A stretch of DNA of 64,000 nt, taken from contig NZ_RXLQ01000001.1 of assembly GCF_003953935.1 (NCBI RefSeq), positions 160,121 through 224,120 on the forward strand, in the 5' to 3' direction. The stretch comes from Massilia atriviolacea (GTDB taxonomy: Bacteria > Pseudomonadota > Gammaproteobacteria > Burkholderiales > Burkholderiaceae_D). Numbering within the stretch: position 1 is the stretch's first letter; the number at the start of each line of letters is the position of its first letter. This document shows positions 43,494-55,841 of the stretch, piece after piece. Position numbers and translations under genes: made by a program. Below the pieces are notes generated by a model. That model had not been told where the DNA came from. It worked only from the letters and a program-made list of their open reading frames with translations, and did not search any database.

Positions 43494-43739
43494 TCAGCCG
43501 CCGCAGCCGCCGCAGCATCCGCCGCTGGCGGCCGGCGCCACGGTGAAGCCGGCGGCGGCCACCGCAATGCGCAGCTGGTCGGCCGAGGCGCGCGCCTCGT
43601 CGAAGCCGACCCGCGCGCGGCCGGTGGCCAGGGTCAGGTGCACGGTTTCGACGCCGGCCACGGCTTCCAGGGCTTTGGCGACGGCCAGCGCGGCGCTTTG
43701 GTCCTGCATGGCGGGAATGGTCAGTAAGGCGGTTTGCAT
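43494..43739 (-). CDS. HMA-fold small protein without the CxxC metal motif
   Basis: An 81-residue protein of the ferredoxin-like HMA fold, as in copper chaperones: MQTALLTIPAM, then AVAKALEAVAGVETVHLTLATGRARVGFD. The usual metal loop M-x-C-x-x-C reads AMQDQSA, so both cysteines are missing. Instead the C-terminus is GGCCGGCGG, a flexible tail with three cysteines that could bind metal. The start is the ATG at 43739. It is convergent with narL, and an imperfect FNR-like box at 43831 is 92 bp upstream of its ATG. Confidence 0.75.
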   Translation of the reverse strand: MQTALLTIPAMQDQSAALAVAKALEAVAGVETVHLTLATGRARVGFDEARASADQLRIAVAAAGFTVAPAASGGCCGGCGG

Positions 43740-43830
43740 ACGTTCTCCAATGATTGACGTGGGTGGATGCGAATAGCCTAAAGCCGGGCCCGGCTGGCGT
43801 CCAGAAGCCTCTGCGATTTGTTCGAAAAAC

Positions 43831-43844
43831 ACGATCTGCATCAA
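43831..43844. promoter_or_regulatory. Imperfect FNR/DNR-like box upstream of the HMA gene and nnrS
   Basis: Read on the minus strand the site is TTGATGCAGATCGT: the first half is perfect and the second keeps ATC of ATCAA. It lies between two divergent genes tied to denitrification, about 92 bp before the HMA gene ATG and 117 bp before nnrS. Confidence 0.4.
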
Positions 43845-43923
43845 GAACAGCCCACTTAAGCGGCGCCGCGCACCCGATGGGCGCAAAACGCACGCAATAG
43901 CCATTGCCCGCGGGCGCGCCTTT

Positions 43924-43946
43924 AAGTAGTATATTGAATATATCTT
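43924..43946 (+). promoter_or_regulatory. NsrR operator upstream of nnrS
   Basis: This 23-bp inverted repeat has left half AAGTAGTATAT and right half GAATATATCTT around a central T. It matches the NsrR consensus at about 17 of 22 positions, the best of the three sites in the window. It ends 14 bp before the nnrS ATG, a place where NsrR would block transcription. Confidence 0.75.
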
Positions 43947-43960
43947 TAAGGATCCACGAC

Positions 43961-45160
43961 ATGAGCCTCCTGACCATCGACGAACCGGCCGCGCCGGTCC
44001 ACCATGCGCCGTGGAGCGCGCAGCACCCTGTGTGGGCGCTCGGCTTCCGGCCTTTCTACATCCTGACGGCGGCCTTCGCGGCGCTCGCGGTGCCGCTGTG
44101 GCTGGCGCAATACCTCGGCTGGCTGAGCTGGCCGCACGGCGGCCTGGGCTGGCATGCGCACGAGATGGTGTACGGCATGGCGATCGCCGTCATCGTCGGC
44201 TTCCTGTTCACGGCGGGGCGCAACTGGACCAATCTGTGGACCCCGCGCGGCGCCCACCTGGCGGCCCTGGCCGGGGTCTGGCTGGCCGGACGCGGCGCCA
44301 TGCTCGCCGCGCCGCCGCTGGCCGCCGCCGTGGTCGACCTGCTGTTCCTGCCGCTGGCCGCCTGGCCGCTGTACCGCGTGCTCAGGCAATCGGGCAACAA
44401 GCGCAACCTGTTCCTGGTGTTCCTGCTCGGTTTGCTGACCTTGGCCAATGCGCTGTTCCATGCCGCCACGCTGGGCTGGATCGCGCTCTCGCCCCTGACG
44501 CCGGTGCATGCGGCGATCCTGGTGATCGTCGTCATCGAAGCGGTGATCGGCGGGCGCGTGATTCCGATGTTCACCAACAATGGCGCACCCGGCAGCAATC
44601 CGGTGGTGCGGCCGCGCCACGACCGCGTGGCGCTCGGCCTGACGGTGGGCGCCAGCGTCGCCTGGGTGCTGCCGCTGCCGGGCGCGATCGCCGCCGCGCT
44701 GATGATGGCGGCCGCCTGCGCCATGCTGCTGCGCCTGGCCGGCTGGCGGCCGCAGCGCACCGTGCACGTGCCGCTGCTGTGGATCCTGCACCTGGGCTAC
44801 GCCTGGATTGCGCTCGGCTTTGCGCTGCTGTCGCTGGCCGCGCTCGGGATCGTGACGGCCAGCGCCGGCTTCCACGCGCTGGCGGTCGGTTCCATGGCCG
44901 GGCTGGTGATCGGCATGATGACCCGCACCACCTTGGGCCACACCGGCCGCATGCTCAAGGCCGGCCGCTACGAGCCGGTCATGTACGGGCTGATCCAGGC
45001 CGGCGCCGTCCTGCGCCTGCTGGCGCAATGCGTGCCCGCCGACTGGCGCAACGCGGCGCTGCTGGCGTCGGGCCTGTGCTGGACCCTGTCGTTCGCGCTG
45101 TTCCTGCTGGTGTACACGCCGTATCTGTGGCGCGCCCGCATCGACGGGCGCGAGGGCTGA
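43961..45160 (+). CDS. nnrS: NnrS family haem-copper membrane protein
   Basis: NnrS is a polytopic inner-membrane protein made under NO stress; it protects against NO damage and loss of iron but its chemistry is not settled. The 399-residue protein has about 12 helices and the family marks GFRPFYILTAAFAAL, WHAHEMVYGMAIAVIVGFL, GGRVIPMFTNN and TLGHTGR, with the His residues thought to bind haem and copper. The real start is the ATG at 43961; the open frame extends upstream across the operator. It stands alone behind an NsrR site. Confidence 0.93.
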   Translation: MSLLTIDEPAAPVHHAPWSAQHPVWALGFRPFYILTAAFAALAVPLWLAQYLGWLSWPHGGLGWHAHEMVYGMAIAVIVGFLFTAGRNWTNLWTPRGAHLAALAGVWLAGRGAMLAAPPLAAAVVDLLFLPLAAWPLYRVLRQSGNKRNLFLVFLLGLLTLANALFHAATLGWIALSPLTPVHAAILVIVVIEAVIGGRVIPMFTNNGAPGSNPVVRPRHDRVALGLTVGASVAWVLPLPGAIAAALMMAAACAMLLRLAGWRPQRTVHVPLLWILHLGYAWIALGFALLSLAALGIVTASAGFHALAVGSMAGLVIGMMTRTTLGHTGRMLKAGRYEPVMYGLIQAGAVLRLLAQCVPADWRNAALLASGLCWTLSFALFLLVYTPYLWRARIDGREG

Positions 45161-45234
45161 GGCGCGATGGCGGGAAATGGTAGGATAGCGGCCCTGGCAA
45201 GTCCCTCTTAACCAACTGAAGCGATCAAGAAAAA

Positions 45235-45480
45235 ATGACAACCGTATTTGCGATGCCCGTGTTCGATGCCACGGTCATCTTTGAAGGAAATGAACTGTTC
45301 AAGGGCAAAGGCTCGGCCAGCATGTGGGCCGAAAAACTCGCCGCCGAGATCGGCAGCGAGGTGGGCGTCGAGAAAATCGGCACCGGCTGGGTCCTGACCG
45401 GCCGCGTCGATGGCGAGGACTGCCGCTGGGGCATCCACGGCCAGCGCCTCAAGCGCGTCGTCAGCGCAGCTGCGCAATAG
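45235..45480 (+). CDS. Small hypothetical protein
   Basis: An 81-residue soluble protein, MTTVFAMPVFDATVIF, ending GIHGQRLKRVVSAAAQ. It has no motif I recognise; the alternating hydrophobic pattern suggests a small beta-alpha fold. The ATG follows an A-rich stretch (GATCAAGAAAAA). Its last 20 bases overlap the 3' end of the convergent L,D-transpeptidase gene. The conserved-looking codon use and good start make it likely to be real. Confidence 0.6.
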   Translation: MTTVFAMPVFDATVIFEGNELFKGKGSASMWAEKLAAEIGSEVGVEKIGTGWVLTGRVDGEDCRWGIHGQRLKRVVSAAAQ

Positions 45481-47170
45481 CGTCGCTGCGCACCTTCAGC
45501 ATCTTTTCCAGCGCCGGATCGCGTTTGTACACGTCTTCCGGAAACAGGGCCAGCCCTTCGCGGTCGGTCACGGCGGTCGAATAGAACAGCACCACCGGGA
45601 TCGGCTTCTTGAGGCTGACGGTTTTCATCGGCGCCGGCTTCATCAGCGTCTCGATGACCGCCGGGGTCATCTGCGGCTGGTCGCCGAACACGAACTTGGC
45701 CAGCCCGGTCGGGTTTTCGACGCGGATGCAGCCGTGGCTCAGGTCGCGGCGGCCGCGCTTGAACAGGCTTTGCGCCGAGGTCGAGTGCAGGTAGATATTG
45801 TCGGTATTCGGCATGGCGAACTTGACCGCGCCGAGCGCATTGCGCGGCCCCGGGCGCTGGCGCACGCGGTACTGGCCGGCGCGCAAGCCGTCCAGCGTCG
45901 CCGCGTCGACCGTCGACACCGGCGCGCCGCCGGCCAGCGGCACCAATTCCATCTCGTTCTTGCCCAGGTAGCCCGGATCGCGCGCCAGCTTGGGAATGAT
46001 TTCGCCTTTTTCTATGCTGCGCGGCACATTCCAGTAGGGATTGAATTCCACGTAGCGCATCGAGCCGACGAACAGCGGGGTCGGCGTCTTGACGGCGGCG
46101 CCGACGATGACGCGCATTTCGATCAGCGGATTTTTTTCGCCCGGCCCCAGTTCCAGCGCCCACAGGCGGAACGAGGGCAGGTTGACCGCGATCAGGCGCC
46201 CGTCCGGAAAGTCGGGCAGCCAGCGCAGGCGCTCCAGGCCCAGTTCCAGCTGGCGCACGCGCCTGGTCAGCGGCACGTTCAGCGCGGCCAGGGTGCCGGC
46301 GCCGATCACGCCATCGTCATTGAGCGCGTGGCGCGCCTGGAAGCGCTTGACGCCGTCGGCCAGCGCGTCGGTATAGATGCCGGCCTTGGCCGGCTCGGCG
46401 GGTGCACTGGCGCTCAGGTCGCCCAGCTGGACCAGGCGCGCGCGCAGGGTGGCCACGCCGGCGTAGGAGGCGCCCGGTTCGAGCTTCTTGACGCCTTCGG
46501 GCAGCGGCGGCAGCGCCGTGAACGGCTGCTCGGCCAGCTTGCGGTAGGTCGCCAGGGTCGCCATCGTGCGCCGGTACAGCGGGATGCGCGGTTCGGACGC
46601 GGCCACCGCCTGGTCCAGGCGCTGGCTCAGCAGTGCCGTGCGCAGCTGGTCGACCGGATCGGTCCTGGTCAGGCGCGGGTCGGGCAGGCTGGTGTGGTAT
46701 TCGGACTTGACCCGGCCCACGCGCAGGTCGGCCAGGTAGTGCAGCATGGCCTGGGTCAGGCCGGCGTCGAAGCGGGCGCTGGTGCGCAGGGCCGGATCGG
46801 CCAGCTGGCGCGCCAGGCCGTCGACGTTGTACTCGGCCGGCGCGAGGCCGTGCACGCCGGCGTTTTGCAGCAGCGAAAGGGCGGCGCTGGCCTGTTTGTA
46901 GCCGCGGTCCTGCCAGGCCGGCGCGTAGCCGCGGGCGATATAGAAGCGCGCCAGCCAGTCGCGTTCGTCATAGGGGCGCGAACCGCGCGTCGTCACGGCG
47001 GCCGCGCTGATGGCCAGGGTGCGCAATTCGGCGGCGATGCCGGTGGGCGCCGGGGCGGCAACGGCGGGTGCCGGGGCCGGTGCCGCTGCGCCGGCAGCGC
47101 CGTGAGGAAGCCAGACCACAAGCGCCAGCGCAATGGCGCCAAGGCGGAAGCTTCGTTTGCCGACGATCAT
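45461..47170 (-). CDS. L,D-transpeptidase of the YcbB/LdtD type
   Basis: A periplasmic enzyme that makes 3-3 crosslinks in peptidoglycan. The 569-residue protein has a signal peptide (1-27), an N-terminal scaffold region, a peptidoglycan-binding helix set (GIYTDALADGVKRFQARHALNDDGVIG) and a YkuD catalytic domain. The active site reads YLHST, then SHGCIRVENP with the catalytic Cys near residue 480. The long catalytic-domain insert is typical of YcbB. It is a single gene and overlaps the convergent small gene by 20 bp. Confidence 0.9.
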   Translation of the reverse strand: MIVGKRSFRLGAIALALVVWLPHGAAGAAAPAPAPAVAAPAPTGIAAELRTLAISAAAVTTRGSRPYDERDWLARFYIARGYAPAWQDRGYKQASAALSLLQNAGVHGLAPAEYNVDGLARQLADPALRTSARFDAGLTQAMLHYLADLRVGRVKSEYHTSLPDPRLTRTDPVDQLRTALLSQRLDQAVAASEPRIPLYRRTMATLATYRKLAEQPFTALPPLPEGVKKLEPGASYAGVATLRARLVQLGDLSASAPAEPAKAGIYTDALADGVKRFQARHALNDDGVIGAGTLAALNVPLTRRVRQLELGLERLRWLPDFPDGRLIAVNLPSFRLWALELGPGEKNPLIEMRVIVGAAVKTPTPLFVGSMRYVEFNPYWNVPRSIEKGEIIPKLARDPGYLGKNEMELVPLAGGAPVSTVDAATLDGLRAGQYRVRQRPGPRNALGAVKFAMPNTDNIYLHSTSAQSLFKRGRRDLSHGCIRVENPTGLAKFVFGDQPQMTPAVIETLMKPAPMKTVSLKKPIPVVLFYSTAVTDREGLALFPEDVYKRDPALEKMLKVRSDAIAQLR

Positions 47171-47419
47171 TTAAGTTTCCAGACAGTAAAAACCCGACCA
47201 TCTTAAACGAAGCGGTCGGGAATAAGGTCTACGTTGGCAAAAAGTTATAAAAATGGTAGCGCCAGCGCAACAAAATGTCGGCCTGCGCAGGCTGCTGCCG
47301 AGGACGGCTCGGCGAATGGTGCATCGTCCTGAGCAGCTTAGTGTTGTCGCCAGTGCATTTAATTTTCCTATGGAAACAAGTCAATGCCCGACAGGCCGCG
47401 CAAAGCCCGTATCGGGTCC

Positions 47420-47464
47420 TCAAAAGAAGCGGGAGGATGCGGCGCACGTGCGCACCCTCCCGCT
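47420..47464 (-). terminator. Rho-independent terminator of the glycerophosphodiesterase gene
   Basis: AGCGGGAGG (47428-47436) pairs with CCTCCCGCT (47456-47464) and encloses the palindrome GCGCACGTGCGC. Read on the minus strand it is followed by TTCTTTT. It lies 32 bp after the gene's stop codon. Confidence 0.75.
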
Positions 47465-47495
47465 GTCGATCGGACCGCGCGGCCGGCGTTTCGGG

Positions 47496-48671
47496 CTAGT
47501 AGCCGATTTCTTTCAGATAATCCGCACGCGCCGCCAGCGCCGTGTCGGCAAAATCGGCGAACACGCCGTCCACGCCAAGTGCGTAGAACTGCTTGTATTC
47601 GCGCTTCGGATCGCCCTTGTAGTCGAGCGCGAGGCGGCGTTTTTCGTTGCGGAAGGTGTAAGGGTGGACCAGCAGGCCGGCCTTGTGCGCGTCCGCCACC
47701 AGCGAGGTCGGGGCGGTGGTCGTGGTATCGGCCTCGTTGACCTTGCCGTCGCCGTTGGCGTCGACCACCTTGCCGTCCGCGCCGAGCGTGCCCCTGGTGC
47801 TGACGATGTAGCGCTTCCATGGGCCGATGGCGTCGGCATAGGTCTTGATCTCGGCCAGTCCGGCCGGCGTGACCATGGCGCTGAACAGGCGCTTGTCGCC
47901 CGCGACCGCCCAGTCGTACGGGCGGTCGAACGGCGCGGCGTAGGTGAGGGCGCCGGTTTTCAGGTCGACATCGTCGGCATCGATCAATTGCACCATGCGC
48001 AAAGTCGAGCCCTTGCCGCGCATGTACTTCAGGCTGCCCGGTTCGAAGGACTGCACGAACACCGGCGCCGCGCGGTTGTTCCAGCCGGCGGCGGTGAGCA
48101 GGTCCAGCAGCTTGTCTTCGAGCGGCAGGCCGGCCTGGCGGTGGAAGGTCGGGTTCTTGGTTTCCGGATACATGACGATGTTGCGGCCGCTTTTCTTGAT
48201 CATGTCGACGATTTCCTGGATCGTTGCGATCTTGTAGCGCCCGTTGAATTGCTGCGGCCGTTCGGCGTCGGTGGAAATGCCGCCCAGGGTCTTGATTTCG
48301 GCCAGGGTGAAGTCGCCCGCGAACCAGCCTTCCTCGACCAGGCCGTCGACGTTCATCTTGCGCTTGCGGCTGGCGAATTCCGGACGCGAGGCGACGTCGG
48401 TGCTGTAGACCAGGTTGGGGTCGTGGCGCGCGATCAGCACGCCATCCTTGGTCGACACCACGTCCGGCTCGATGGCGTCGGCGCCTTGCTCGATGGCCAT
48501 GGCGTAGGCTTCGACGGTTTCTTCCGGCAGATAGCCGCTGGCGCCGCGATGCGCCACCACCAGCGGCGCCTTGCCGTCGAGGGTGTTGAGGACGACCGGG
48601 TCGTTGCTGTTACAGGCGCCCAGCGCCAGGGTTGCCGCGCACATTGCCGCCAGATTCCTTTTGATTGCCAT
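47496..48671 (-). CDS. glpQ: Lipoprotein glycerophosphodiester phosphodiesterase
   Basis: GlpQ-type enzymes split glycerophosphodiesters into glycerol 3-phosphate and an alcohol in the periplasm. The 391-residue protein has a lipoprotein signal with lipobox LGAC (Cys about 19) and the catalytic block VAHRGASGYLPEETVEAYAMA, then DAIEPDVVSTKDGVLIARHDPNL, holding the His pair and acidic metal ligands. The C-terminal part has the substrate-site PYTFRNEKRR and an extra loop with VDANGDGKVNEAD, an EF-hand-like calcium site. The start is the ATG at 48671; the longer frame has no signal. It is divergent from the SagB-type gene. Confidence 0.9.
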   Translation of the reverse strand: MAIKRNLAAMCAATLALGACNSNDPVVLNTLDGKAPLVVAHRGASGYLPEETVEAYAMAIEQGADAIEPDVVSTKDGVLIARHDPNLVYSTDVASRPEFASRKRKMNVDGLVEEGWFAGDFTLAEIKTLGGISTDAERPQQFNGRYKIATIQEIVDMIKKSGRNIVMYPETKNPTFHRQAGLPLEDKLLDLLTAAGWNNRAAPVFVQSFEPGSLKYMRGKGSTLRMVQLIDADDVDLKTGALTYAAPFDRPYDWAVAGDKRLFSAMVTPAGLAEIKTYADAIGPWKRYIVSTRGTLGADGKVVDANGDGKVNEADTTTTAPTSLVADAHKAGLLVHPYTFRNEKRRLALDYKGDPKREYKQFYALGVDGVFADFADTALAARADYLKEIGY

Positions 48672-48753
48672 TACCAAGTCTCCGTAGATGAAACGCGGAA
48701 TTCTAGGTGGCATCCATGACAAGCTGATGACGCCAGCACCGGTTCACCCCTGT

Positions 48754-48803
48754 CGAGCCCGTGTCCACCCCGGTGACAGGTCTGACATTCGGACACGAGC
48801 TCG
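48754..48803. repeat. Dispersed hairpin repeat related to the array at 17618
   Basis: CGAGCCCGTGTCC (48754-48766) pairs with GGACACGAGCTCG (48791-48803) at 12 of 13 positions; the loop starts ACCCCGGTGACAGG. The segment 48759-48780 in reverse complement matches 17752-17773 at 20 of 22 bases. It lies in the 318-bp divergent gap between glpQ and the SagB-type gene, where I see no other feature. Confidence 0.65.
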
Positions 48804-48989
48804 ACTATGGTTGAAGGATCGCCCACAGCTTCTTTTGTCGCGATCCCCCGGAAACGCGGCCCCGACCGTTGTAAGCTGCCGCGTCCCGTCGCAAATGTCG
48901 TGCGTCGACGCCGCGCGCAGGCTATGATCGTCCTGCATACCAGCACTCATCCAGCCGGGCAGCGTCCGGCCTCGACAGGGCGAATCCTT

Positions 48990-50138
48990 ATGAAGATACG
49001 GCGTTGTGCAGTGCTGTTCATCGAACCGCGCGAAGACCTCGGCATCGACTGGGCGGCTTTATTCTCGGGCGCGGGCGCGCTCAGCGCCTCGCTGCGCTGG
49101 GTGGCGCTGGCGCCGCACCTGGACCGCGAAACGACCATCGATGCCGCCCAGGTGGCCGCCCTCGGCGCCATCGGCCAGACCGCCTGGACCGAGCGCGACG
49201 ACGCCGAGCGCCAGGTCGGCGCCGCCATGCTCGACAGCCTGCTCGCGCTCGGCCTGCTGCTCGACGACGGCAGCGGCGAGAACCCCGCGCGCGAACGCGA
49301 CGCTGTGCTGCGGGCCCAGCACTGGCGCCCGCTCTCGGCCGCCGCCCACATGTTCAGCCGCTGGGACGGCATGCTGGTCGACAAGGGCATGCATTTCCCC
49401 AGTTTCGAAGAACTGGTGCAAGCCTACGGCGCCCCGCCCGAACCCGGCATCGCCCATGGCGACAGTGCGCATGCCATCGCCCTGCCGCCCGCGCAGCCAG
49501 GCCCGCTGGACGCCCAGCTGCTGCAGCGCTATACCGGCCGCAACTACGATCCCGGCGCCGTGCTGCCGCTGGACGTGCTGGCGCGCCTGCTGCAGCGCAC
49601 CTTCGGCGCCCAGGCCGAACGCATGGTGGCGCAGGAAGCGACGGTGTTCAAGAAGACCAGCCCCTCGGCCGGCGGCCTGCATCCGACCGAGGCCTACGTG
49701 CTGGCGCAGCGCGTGCCGGGCGTCGCGCCCGGCCTGTACCATTATCACGCTGTCAGGCATGCGCTGGAGCCGATGGCCGCGCTTGCGCCCGCGCAAGCAA
49801 GCGAGCTGGCGCGCCAGTTCGTGGCCGACCAGCACTGGTTCGTCGATGCTCCGGTGATGGTGGTGATGGCGGCGCGGGTGGTGCGCAATTTCTGGAAGTA
49901 CCGCAACCACGCCAAGGCCTATCGCGCCCTGATGCTCGATGCCGGCCACCTGTCGCAAACGTTCTATCTGCTGGCGACGGAAGCGGGGATACCGGCCTTC
50001 GTGACGGCGGCCGTGAACGAAAAGGCGATCGAGCGCGCGTTCGGGCTCGATCCCCTGTCCGACGCGGTGCTCGCCGTGTGCGGCTGCGGTGTCGCAGCCG
50101 ACGGCCAGACCACGCTGGAGTTACGCTATGAACAGTAG
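48990..50138 (+). CDS. SagB-type dehydrogenase, putative peptide maturation enzyme
   Basis: A 382-residue protein. The first 130 residues are family-specific. The C-terminal part is a nitroreductase-like FMN domain of the SagB type, with LLQRYTGRNYDPGAVLPL, the signature KKTSPSAGGLHPTEAYVL, GLYHYHAVRHALEPM and AGHLSQTFYLLATEAG. SagB enzymes oxidise azolines to azoles in ribosomal peptides; the second subfamily of SagB-like proteins, named putative peptide maturation dehydrogenase, occurs beside NHLP-like precursors. Just such a small gene lies 11 bp away on the opposite strand. No YcaO cyclodehydratase is visible in the window, so the chemistry may differ. Start at the ATG at 48990 (MKIRRCAVL); the frame is open upstream. 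Confidence 0.75.
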   Translation: MKIRRCAVLFIEPREDLGIDWAALFSGAGALSASLRWVALAPHLDRETTIDAAQVAALGAIGQTAWTERDDAERQVGAAMLDSLLALGLLLDDGSGENPARERDAVLRAQHWRPLSAAAHMFSRWDGMLVDKGMHFPSFEELVQAYGAPPEPGIAHGDSAHAIALPPAQPGPLDAQLLQRYTGRNYDPGAVLPLDVLARLLQRTFGAQAERMVAQEATVFKKTSPSAGGLHPTEAYVLAQRVPGVAPGLYHYHAVRHALEPMAALAPAQASELARQFVADQHWFVDAPVMVVMAARVVRNFWKYRNHAKAYRALMLDAGHLSQTFYLLATEAGIPAFVTAAVNEKAIERAFGLDPLSDAVLAVCGCGVAADGQTTLELRYEQ

Positions 50139-50148
50139 GCGGCGCCGC

Positions 50149-50403
50149 TTACGCGGTACCCGATAAAAAGAAGGGAATCGCGCCGGCGGCGCTATCGAGC
50201 TTGGACATGAAGGCCATGCGGTCGAGCGCGATCGCATCCTTGGCCGGCAGGCTGCGCTCGGCGGGAATCTGTCCCGGCGCGAGCGTAATCCCGAGGCTGC
50301 CCAGGGCCGCCACCGGGTCGCCCAGCAGGCGTGCGCGGAACACATCGTCGCTGGACAGTTTATGCAGCAGGGAGTCCATATCGCTATGCAGATGGGTCGT
50401 CAT
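50149..50403 (-). CDS. NHLP-like putative modified-peptide precursor
   Basis: An 84-residue protein that looks like a RiPP precursor. Residues 10-45 resemble the nitrile-hydratase-like leader: LLHKLSSDDVFRARLLGDP, then VAALGSLGITLAPGQIP. A short linker follows and the C-terminal tip reads KLDSAAGAIPFFLSGTA, the likely core. There is no Cys, and only two Ser/Thr in the last eight residues. The stop is 11 bp from that of the convergent SagB-type gene. A perfect FNR-type box is 72-85 bp upstream of the ATG, so the peptide is probably made under low oxygen. The product and its modification are unknown. Confidence 0.72.
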   Translation of the reverse strand: MTTHLHSDMDSLLHKLSSDDVFRARLLGDPVAALGSLGITLAPGQIPAERSLPAKDAIALDRMAFMSKLDSAAGAIPFFLSGTA

Positions 50404-50474
50404 GATGGGGGCCTTTTCGTGTAGGAAAATGATGAGTCACGTAAGAGAAGCACCCAACCATCGTAGGATAAATA

Positions 50475-50488
50475 TTGATCGGTATCAA
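50475..50488. promoter_or_regulatory. Perfect FNR/DNR box upstream of the precursor peptide gene
   Basis: TTGATCGGTATCAA matches TTGAT-N4-ATCAA at all ten fixed positions. The only start near it is the minus-strand precursor gene; the histidine kinase gene beyond ends at 50505. With the centre at -41.5 the transcript would start near 50440 with a leader of about 37 nt. Confidence 0.85.
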
Positions 50489-50504
50489 GCTTTAGTGAAC
50501 ATAG

Positions 50505-55613
<5,109 letters not shown>

Positions 55614-55841
55614 TGTCTATTCGCCGCACTCCAGCCGTATTTGTTTGGCAATGTTGCGCGCCGGTTTGAGGTCTAAGGTGTTGCGATAATCCAAAACGAT
55701 GCCGGAACGGCAAGCAGGGCGCGCCGCCGCTGTCGAAATTTCCAATTGGCATCATTGAAAGAAAGCTGCACGACAAGCGGAACCTTGGCGCTTGATTGGC
55801 CTCAAACCAGGCCATTCACGCTTTTGGAAGAGGAACCCGGC

